Below the pieces are notes generated by a model. The model had not been told where the DNA came from and did not search any database. It was given only the letters and a program-made list of their open reading frames with translations. A program made the position numbers and the translations under genes. A stretch of DNA of 14,102 nucleotides, from contig JASAOO010003011.1 in the NCBI GenBank assembly GCA_030849075.1, positions 3,036-17,137 on the forward strand, in the 5' to 3' direction. This document shows, piece after piece, positions 8,010 to 14,102 of the stretch; position 1 is the stretch's first letter; each line of letters begins with the position of its first letter. Source of the DNA: Zelonia costaricensis (taxonomy: Eukaryota > Euglenozoa > Kinetoplastea > Trypanosomatida > Trypanosomatidae).

Positions 8010-8807
8010 GCATACCTTCCCACATCCACTCGCACACAGTGATGCTGAATCAGTCGAACGCCCCCAGCTCACTTGCTTCTCTCCCTGCATGGCGCACGCA
8101 GCTACTGCTCGCTGAAGGTACAGACCTCAGCTCGCATGCCGGTCATCGCTCCGCTCGTGCGATGTGTAGGGGGCGCCGCTGATGCGGCTGCGACTGTCGA
8201 GCCCCGATGAGGCGGGGGAGGGCGAGGTGACGACACGATGAAGAAGGGAAAGAACGGGCATGGGGGCGGGCATGCCAAGGCGCTGTCGCACGCAGCGTTC
8301 ACCATATTTAACACAAACACAACCTACACAACCACACATGTTACCGCTAAGTCCGTTCACCTCCATCTCGCTGTTCTTTCTCTCTCACTCTCTACTCCCC
8401 ACTCCCCCTCCCATCTCCTCACTCGCTCGTGCACGTTTGCCAGTGATCGGATCGTCGATGGTGCACACGCCAAGGGAGCCAGGGAACGGAAGTGAGTGTG
8501 TCATCAGCCGGAGATGAGAACTCTGATTGTAAAAGGTGGCCACCACAGCGCCAACGCATGCGCAATGAGTCGCTTGTGTAGTGTGTGTGTGTGTTTGCCC
8601 GCACATGTCCTTCTTGGGTCCCCACGTTCCGCCTCGCCTCAACGCATCTCACGTCTCTCTGTCTCGCCCTACACGCACGCATGCGCCTGTGTTTTTCTGT
8701 TTGACGCCGTAGTGCGGGGGCCGCGGTCCGCGCTGACACTGCAGGCCACCTCCGTCCTCTTCAAAGCTGCTAGACACACACCCACCCACACACACACACG
8801 TACATAG

Positions 8808-8930
8808 ATGCATACACGTGCACACACGCACACAAACCCCGGACATACTTCCACTCACTGTGGTCGCCACACACACACACACACACACAAAAACACAAAC
8901 ACAACTACCTGCACCTTCACCTCGTTGCAG
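8808..8930 (+). promoter_or_regulatory. Candidate trans-splice acceptor region of the long disordered-protein gene (upstream site)
   Basis: No AG occurs between 8806-8807 and 8929-8930, a 121-base gap containing a (CA)11 repeat at 8868-8889 and a modest pyrimidine stretch (CACCTTCACCTCGTTGCAG). An acceptor at 8930 would give a 36-nt leader and keep the ATG at 8967. This choice supports the start used for the gene. Confidence 0.45.
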
Positions 8931-8972
8931 CTCTCTCTCTTTGCTTTTCTTCTGCTCTGCCCACGCATGCAG
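8931..8972 (+). promoter_or_regulatory. Strong polypyrimidine tract with AG immediately downstream of the annotated start codon
   Basis: A strong pyrimidine tract (about 8931-8961) is followed by its first AG at 8971-8972. The ATG at 8967-8969 lies between the tract and this AG. If this acceptor is used, that ATG is removed from the mRNA and translation would start further in, at the next in-frame ATG at 9210. Confidence 0.5.
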
Positions 8973-11900
8973 GCGCTTCCGCAGCGGACGGCGGAGCCGC
9001 CGTGTGGGCCTGTCGCGGCGTCACTGCCGCTGTCCTCCGCCGCAGCCTTCGCGTCGCTGCTGCAGTCAGACGTGTCGCGATCGAGGCAGCACTCACGCAG
9101 GCTGGAGGGCTTCAGCGGGGCTGAGCCCCAACACCGGCGCCGTGACACCGTCGTGTACCCTCACGAGCTCGCACAGCTGCCAGGCTCGTCCGCTGCCGGT
9201 CCACCTCCCATGGACGACTCTCCACACAAGCCGCCCTTCAGCGCGCACGCAACACCGGTGCCGTGCGGTGGGACAGCCGCGGACGGCGCTGTCGCCGCCG
9301 CCGCCGCCGCCGCCGCGCGCACCACGGCGACGTCGCAGTCCACAGGGGGGCTCGCGCCGACTCCATCGCACCGGACGCCGTCAACGTGGCACACACTCAC
9401 GCAGGAGGTGCGCGACGCCACGGCGTACGAGGTCAGTCGGCGGCATGCGGCAGCGCTGCTGGACGACTTCGAAGCGTACCAACGCAGCGTCGGCGGTGCG
9501 CTGCCGACTCGCAGCGGCCTCCCGACGCCGCCCACCTCGTCGGCGTCCGCGGCGTGTTCGACTGCGACGGCAACGGCGTTGCCGCGGCGCGACAGGCGGG
9601 GCAGCGGGGGCGAAATTCGAAGCCGGCCGCAGCTCGATGTGGAGGCGCTGCAACAAGACCGACCGCGTTCGCCCGCCGCGGCGTCGTTGCTGGTCGGTGG
9701 TGGTGGTGGTGGTGGTGGGGGACCCGCAGCGCCCCCGTTGGCGTCGGTAACGCGCGTGTACGCGGCTGCACCGGCGAGCCCCCTTCCTGCCGCACCGGTT
9801 GATCCCGCGGTGCTGGCGGAGTCGAAGCGCCGCGCCATGCAAATGCTCTGCTACAACGCCCAGGCCCGCGCCGGCGTTGTCCGGCAGGGCATGCAGCTGT
9901 GGCGGGACGTTTACGTGGAGATGCTCAAGGGCGACCCGGCGCCGATGGACGTGTGTGCCGCGCCAGCGGAGCTGCCGTCGCCGCCACCGCGCAGCCTGGC
10001 GGCACCCACCGATGCCACACGAACAACGTCGCCACGAGGCGCCACAGCAGCTGCTTCCCGCGGCAAAATCGCTGGGGAGACGGCGGCTGCGTCTGCGGCT
10101 GCGGCTGCAGCGGAGGCGGAGCGGGCCCTTACGCTGCTGTACGCGGTTCGCGCGATGCGGCGGCAGACGGAGGACCTGACGGTGTCGCTGCTGCACGCCT
10201 GCGGGGCGTGGGGGTGCTGGACGCCATCGGACAGACAAACCCGCTCCAAGGCGGCTCCGCTGTTTGCGGACCTCTTCGTGGCCGTGCCGCCTCTACCGTC
10301 CACGCGGACCGAGTCACGCGCAGGGGACGCTCTGGGCTGCGGTGCGGCACACGCCAACACGGATCGAGCCGAGGCTGCTGGTGCTGCTGCTGCATTCATG
10401 GCGGACGAACTCGTTAGCCGTCGCAGTAGAGCGTGTGCTGCGCTGCGAGCGGCGCTTGCGGAACAGCAGACGCGGTGGCCTGCGCCGGCGCAAGGATCGG
10501 CTCCGCCATCACCTCCGCCGCCGCCGGCCACGGCACCACCGCACCACCCCTCCCCTGCTGATGCCTCCTGTCCCGCGCGTGATGGTGCGAGCTGGTCATC
10601 CGCTGCTGCGGTTCCACCCGCGGCGGCGATCGCCTTCCTGGAGCTCGCTGCGGCGCCCCCACAGCGTGCCGTCCCACCGCCGCCACCCACCGCCGTCCAG
10701 CTCGACCTCTTCGCTTCTCAGCAGGGAGCGCTGCGCCGGACCATCACGCGGTGGCACGCACCGCACACATCCGTAGCGCACCAGCCACGTCGGCAGACTG
10801 AGGAAGAAGCCGGAGCGGCACCGGCGGCGCAGTCCATCCTCTCCCACGGCGGCTCCAGCGCCGCCCCGATGCCGTACGCCGGGGTGCAAGCCGAGCTTCA
10901 TCACCTGCGTGCCCAGCGGCAGGAGCTTCAGCAGGCGTACGACAAGCTCGAGCGCGTGGCGGATGCTCCTGCTCCTACCTTCTCTCCGCCTCCCTCACCG
11001 TCCGCAGCTGCGATCAGAACCCCTTCTACGGCTGCGGCCGGTGCTGTGCGCAACCCACAGCCGTCGGCGTGGCGTGTGGTCGAGGTCGCCGCGCTGATGG
11101 ACAACCTTGCCGAGACGTCCGTGCCCGCCTCTGCCTCGGCGTCGCTGTCCCCTTCGCGACCGCCCGCTGCCGCATCACGTGCCGACCCCTCGTCCCTCAA
11201 CCACACGTCCGACACTCCGTCCAGCTCGCCGCTGCAGCCGGCCATCGACAGCACGCGGCCGTGGGTGGACCCGCCCGTCAGCACCACGGCGGTGGGGGTC
11301 GTGTCCGCGGTCGGGTCCCGCTCGCACTCCCCGCTGCACCGCGGTACGGCGGCGGCGCCGTCGGGGCCGAGCTCAACGTCAGCGTCCGCCGCGGTGGCCT
11401 CTGGGCTGCCACGGGCCGGCGCACCTACCTCTGCAGCGACGCAACCGCCACCGCCGCTGCCGCAGAGCTCCACGCCTCGCAAGTCGCCAGCGTCGCAGCG
11501 CGTGGCCACGCGGGAGGTCACTGCTGCACACGGCAGCGCGTCACTCCCGCTGATGCCACGGGCGGTGCACCGCGCGTTGAGCACCTCTCTCGCCTCCGAC
11601 TTGCTGACGTCCTCTGCTGCGCCCCTGTGCGGCTCCGACGCGTCCGGGAGCAGCAGCTGCAGCAACAGCGCCGACAACGCTGACGCCGACGCCGTGCAAG
11701 AGAGTTCGACTCGAGAGCGCAGGGCGGACCACGCGCACGTTGGCCCAGACGCGTGCGCCGCCTCGTGGCAGCCCTTCACGAACGCGGCTCTGTCCACTCA
11801 TCCCGCTGCCCGAGCTGCCGCCGCACCACCTCCAAGAGCGCGCGAGCGATGCAATCCGAGCACGCGGCTGCGAAGGGAGCGGCGCGCTGCCGCGGTGGCG

Positions 11901-12653
11901 GACGAGGTGAGCGTGCTGGACCCGGCGGTGCAGCAGCAGCTGCTGCAGTGGGTGCTGGAGCGGCAGCGGCAACAGCGGCAGCTCGGCACGGCTGGCGTGT
12001 CGCCCACGTCTTCGTCCTCTGCAGGTGTCGCAGCGAGCCGTGCTACCTGCATCAGCGCGGCGGACCTTGAGGTGGCAGCGGACTGGCTGCGCGTGACGGC
12101 GCAGGCCGCTGCCCAGGCCTCACGAGACGCGCACGTGGACCCCCCTGCGGCGGTGCTGCGCGTCGTCGCGCTTATCTTTCCCGGCGCATCTGTATCGGTG
12201 TCCTTACTTGTGAGCCCGACCTCGGACGCGCTCGGTGTCGATGATGCGGACGCGCAGGACGTCGTCGGGAGGACGGCTGCAGAGGACGCGGTGTCTGACC
12301 TCGCGGCGACTCCACCCTCGGCACCGCTCCAGCCGCCGTCACCCGCCTCACCAGCCGACAACGCGCCAGCGCCCTTCGACGCCGGCGCCGCCGCGGCACC
12401 GGAGAGCGTGCGGAGCCGGCGGAGGCGAAGGAGGGCGCCGCGGAGCTCGGCCTCGGTGGTCGAGGCGACGCCGCCTCCCGCATCGACCCATCCACGACTC
12501 ACCGCGCCTCCCGCCGCCGCACCCACGGCCGCTGCGCAGCAACAGGCACCAGCGGCGTCCACGTCGAAGTTGGCCGACGGCGGCAACGCTGGCGAGTCGC
12601 AAGCACGCCGTCGCGGCAGCTTCTTCCGTCGTCTCTTCACGTGTGGTGGTTGA
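8967..12653 (+). CDS. Hypothetical low-complexity protein with short helical islands and a basic-aromatic C-terminus, 1228 aa
   Basis: I do not recognise this protein. It is dominated by Ala, Pro, Ser and Arg, with an Ala8 run (110-117, from GCC repeats) and a Gly9 run (244-252, from GGT repeats). Segments that look folded or helical are at about 283-322 (ESKRRAMQMLCYNAQA onward), 385-418 (ending in a Cys/Trp-rich CGAWGCW), 640-665 (short coiled coil), 979-1010 (Gln-rich helix) and 1033-1074. The C-terminus is RRRGSFFRRLFTCGG. No membrane segment is visible. The start at 8967 is the first ATG after the acceptor at 8930; a start at 9210 would shorten the protein to 1147 residues. Further upstream the frame is open to 8808, but that part encodes His-Thr repeats and pyrimidine-tract residues. 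The gene is supported by an uninterrupted frame of 3.7 kb bounded by typical spacers; its function is unknown. Confidence 0.85.
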   Translation: MQALPQRTAEPPCGPVAASLPLSSAAAFASLLQSDVSRSRQHSRRLEGFSGAEPQHRRRDTVVYPHELAQLPGSSAAGPPPMDDSPHKPPFSAHATPVPCGGTAADGAVAAAAAAAARTTATSQSTGGLAPTPSHRTPSTWHTLTQEVRDATAYEVSRRHAAALLDDFEAYQRSVGGALPTRSGLPTPPTSSASAACSTATATALPRRDRRGSGGEIRSRPQLDVEALQQDRPRSPAAASLLVGGGGGGGGGPAAPPLASVTRVYAAAPASPLPAAPVDPAVLAESKRRAMQMLCYNAQARAGVVRQGMQLWRDVYVEMLKGDPAPMDVCAAPAELPSPPPRSLAAPTDATRTTSPRGATAAASRGKIAGETAAASAAAAAAEAERALTLLYAVRAMRRQTEDLTVSLLHACGAWGCWTPSDRQTRSKAAPLFADLFVAVPPLPSTRTESRAGDALGCGAAHANTDRAEAAGAAAAFMADELVSRRSRACAALRAALAEQQTRWPAPAQGSAPPSPPPPPATAPPHHPSPADASCPARDGASWSSAAAVPPAAAIAFLELAAAPPQRAVPPPPPTAVQLDLFASQQGALRRTITRWHAPHTSVAHQPRRQTEEEAGAAPAAQSILSHGGSSAAPMPYAGVQAELHHLRAQRQELQQAYDKLERVADAPAPTFSPPPSPSAAAIRTPSTAAAGAVRNPQPSAWRVVEVAALMDNLAETSVPASASASLSPSRPPAAASRADPSSLNHTSDTPSSSPLQPAIDSTRPWVDPPVSTTAVGVVSAVGSRSHSPLHRGTAAAPSGPSSTSASAAVASGLPRAGAPTSAATQPPPPLPQSSTPRKSPASQRVATREVTAAHGSASLPLMPRAVHRALSTSLASDLLTSSAAPLCGSDASGSSSCSNSADNADADAVQESSTRERRADHAHVGPDACAASWQPFTNAALSTHPAARAAAAPPPRARERCNPSTRLRRERRAAAVADEVSVLDPAVQQQLLQWVLERQRQQRQLGTAGVSPTSSSSAGVAASRATCISAADLEVAADWLRVTAQAAAQASRDAHVDPPAAVLRVVALIFPGASVSVSLLVSPTSDALGVDDADAQDVVGRTAAEDAVSDLAATPPSAPLQPPSPASPADNAPAPFDAGAAAAPESVRSRRRRRRAPRSSASVVEATPPPASTHPRLTAPPAAAPTAAAQQQAPAASTSKLADGGNAGESQARRRGSFFRRLFTCGG
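9294..9317 (+). repeat. In-frame GCC repeat encoding polyalanine
   Basis: Seven GCC codons followed by GCG encode eight alanines (residues 110-117). It is a trinucleotide repeat inside the reading frame, so length changes would not shift the frame. Confidence 0.9.
9696..9722 (+). repeat. In-frame GGT repeat encoding polyglycine
   Basis: Seven GGT codons followed by GGG and GGA encode nine glycines (residues 244-252). It is probably length-variable between strains without frame loss. Confidence 0.9.
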
Positions 12654-12880
12654 ACCCGGGGCGAAGGCGTGTGTACCGTGTGTGCGTGAGTGACGCAGAG
12701 GCTGGACCTGTCTCGTCACTGCAAGAGATGGAGGGATAGAGAAGTAGCGTCGAGGGACGCGTCGTGCGTCCGACCCTGCACGAGGGCATCGCCATCACAT
12801 GATGGACGGACGTGATGCTCTACACCGCACTCGACGCGACGCATGCGCCCCCCCTACAAACTTGACGGCGCTACCCCATA

Positions 12881-12925
12881 CCCCCCCCCCCCCACCACAC
12901 GCACACACACACACACACACACACA
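12881..12925. repeat. C13 homopolymer followed by (CA)12 microsatellite
   Basis: Thirteen C residues (12881-12893), a short CA-rich linker, then twelve CA units (12902-12925). The whole stretch 12785-12947 lacks AG, and the next AG is at 12948-12949 (CCCCGCAG), so it also resembles an acceptor region. Confidence 0.9.
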
Positions 12926-12975
12926 ATCGCTTCCCTCGCGGCCCCGCAGCGGGTGCGTTGCAGTCCATGCGTGCA

Positions 12976-12991
12976 TGTGTGTGTGTGTGTG
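12976..12991. repeat. (TG)8 microsatellite
   Basis: Eight TG units lying 50 nt downstream of the (CA)12 repeat on the same strand, so the two are complementary in the transcript. Confidence 0.9.
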
Positions 12992-13262
12992 GGTGAATGG
13001 TGAATGCTCTTGAGAAGGAGCGCCGTGCCGTATCCTTCCATAAGATGGCGATGAGGGACCAACGCGGTGCACTCTCCAAGTCGAGCGCAATCGACTCTAC
13101 CCCTCCTCCCGCTTTCTCTCAGGCTCTTCATCCCCAGAAGAGCGGGACCGAGAAGCTCTAGAACACACCTTGCTCTGGCGAAGCTCGCCGCAGGCTGGTG
13201 GTGCTTGACAGCGCCGGGTGGGGGGGGTNCCACATGTAAGCGCTGCCTTCGCCCTTCCCAAG

Positions 13263-13372
13263 ACTCCCTTCTCCACTCTCCACGTCCCTCCCCTCCCTCC
13301 CTTCATCAACACAAACACAAACACACACACACACCCACACCCACGCACTCACTTAACCGATCACGCACACAG
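13263..13372 (+). promoter_or_regulatory. Candidate trans-splice acceptor region for a gene to the right
   Basis: A CT-rich tract (about 13264-13305) runs into CA repeats (about 13308-13352). The first AG after 13261-13262 is at 13371-13372, leaving 108 bases without AG. No ATG follows before the window ends. Confidence 0.45.
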
Positions 13373-13877
13373 CAGGATCCTTGTTTTAGGTTTGTGAGGA
13401 ACAACTTGCAGAAGAGGCAACGCCGCCGCTGCTACCGCCGCCCCCCCTCCCCCCTCACTCTCTCCCTCTCCGTGCTGCTGCTGCCGCTGCTGCCGCCTTT
13501 GCCTTGCCCGTCCGCGTTGGCGTTGCACGCGCGCCGCATCGCCCCCCCGTCCTCCGTTGTACGTGTGGCATTTTTAGGGTGCCCCTGTGTCTTTCTGTGT
13601 GTCTGTGTCTGTGTGTGTGTGTCTGCGCCTTCGATATATACACTGCAGTGCGCGTGCGCGTCTGTGTCGAGGGACATCGCCGCGCTTCGCCGCTACACCG
13701 CCTGGTGTGTCGACGCTGAGGCACTCCCCTGTTGGTCCTTCTGTGTGTGCGTGTGTGTCTGTCGGCCTTTGCCCCCCCTCCCCTCTGCGCAGCTCGCGTG
13801 CTTGCTGGCTCGTAAAGAAGGCCATCTGCGTCACGAGCAGCATTCACCCGCACTTCGCCACCGTCTGTTTGTGCGGC

Positions 13878-13931
13878 TCTCTCTCTCCCTTCTCGTCTTC
13901 TGATTCCCCCCCTCCCCCCAATCATCTGCAG
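13878..13931 (+). promoter_or_regulatory. Strong polypyrimidine tract and CAG acceptor near the right edge
   Basis: Nearly continuous pyrimidines from about 13878 to 13919 (CT repeats, then two C-runs) are followed by ATCATCTGCAG, with the AG at 13930-13931. This is the best-looking acceptor in the final spacer. It predicts a + strand gene starting beyond the window. Confidence 0.55.
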
Positions 13932-14102
13932 CGGAACCCCTCCGGCGAGCTGACCGTCCATCCTCCCCAATCCTGTTCTTGCACTCCATCTACACGTCAA
14001 CGTGTGCCATTCTGTTCGGTGTGCACGAGGCTGCGGCACTCCCCGCGCCGTCTGTCCCCCCCCCTACGCTCGCACGCTCTTTGTGTTGTCGCTGTTCCCT
14101 CC

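Larger units (their letters stand above)
7890..8966 (+). other. Intergenic region: 3' UTR of the PAQR gene and 5' leader of the next gene
   Basis: No gene is supported. The region begins with a very G-rich stretch (quadruplex motif), then a (CA)13 repeat at 7984-8009, mixed sequence, a pyrimidine-rich tract around 8364-8430, TG repeats near 8580-8594, and CA-rich sequence from about 8772 to 8903. From 8811 to 8966 there is no ATG on the + strand. Small frames here are short and compositionally unlike the genes. Confidence 0.7.
12654..14102 (+). other. Intergenic region: 3' UTR of the long gene and probable 5' leader of a gene beyond the window
   Basis: No gene is supported. Contents: ordinary 3' UTR sequence, a C13 run at 12881-12893 next to a (CA)12 repeat, a (TG)8 repeat at 12976-12991, an ambiguous base (N) at 13229 beside a G run, then pyrimidine tracts and CA/TG repeats to the right edge. 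No ATG occurs on the + strand from 13237 to 14102. The frame open from 13067 to 13903 crosses the N and encodes repeat-derived residues, so I do not count it as a gene. The window ends in another pyrimidine-rich stretch. Confidence 0.7.

Noticed and set aside
6779..8182. 467-codon + strand frame overlapping the PAQR gene
   Set aside because: It is a shadow in another frame. It runs through the PAQR stop and a CA repeat, and its composition is His/Arg/Gly-rich.
8808..8966. In-frame extension of the long gene with a hydrophobic, signal-like stretch
   Set aside because: The apparent signal peptide (SLQLSLFAFLLL) is simply the translation of the CT-rich splice tract. An acceptor at 8930 would remove the upstream ATG.
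13631..13643. TATA-like sequence (GATATATACACTG)
   Set aside because: Trypanosomatid protein genes are transcribed polycistronically without TATA promoters. A single AT-rich word is not evidence.
13067..13903. 278-codon + strand frame in the last spacer
   Set aside because: It crosses the ambiguous base, encodes His-Thr and Cys-Val runs from CA and TG repeats, and lies across candidate splice acceptors.

Overview
The window looks like nuclear DNA of a trypanosomatid protist, most likely Leishmania or a close relative (Leptomonas, Crithidia). The signs are a very GC-rich genome, long intron-free reading frames all on one strand, and spacers of 1.1 to 1.7 kb full of CA/TG microsatellites, G or C homopolymers and polypyrimidine tracts followed by AG (spliced-leader acceptor layout). 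There are no bacterial promoters, ribosome-binding sites or operon-style overlaps. The genus is inferred; no database search was possible.

Layout, all on the + strand: 1-1683, spacer with hairpins, a hexamer repeat, a CA repeat and the 5' leader of gene 1; 1684-4524, a 946-residue coiled-coil protein with a ten-cysteine cluster, unrecognised; 4525-5897, 3' UTR and 5' leader; 5898-7889, a PAQR / haemolysin-III-related seven-helix membrane protein (the only family assigned with confidence), swollen by three low-complexity loop inserts; 7890-8966, spacer starting with a G-quadruplex motif just after the stop; 8967-12653, a 1228-residue, mostly disordered Ala/Pro/Ser/Arg-rich protein with a few helical islands and a basic-aromatic C-terminus; 12654-14102, spacer whose last 866 bases contain no ATG, so it probably leads into a gene just past the right edge.

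In trypanosomatids such genes are co-transcribed as one polycistronic unit and separated by trans-splicing and polyadenylation, so adjacency does not imply shared function. I see no sign that the three proteins form a pathway, and no mobile element, CRISPR array, tRNA or rRNA. The most interesting signals are the cysteine cluster in gene 1, the enlarged PAQR protein, a recurring 'pyrimidine/CA repeat without AG, then first AG' arrangement, ATG-free leaders, and a start codon in gene 3 that lies inside a candidate splice-acceptor region.
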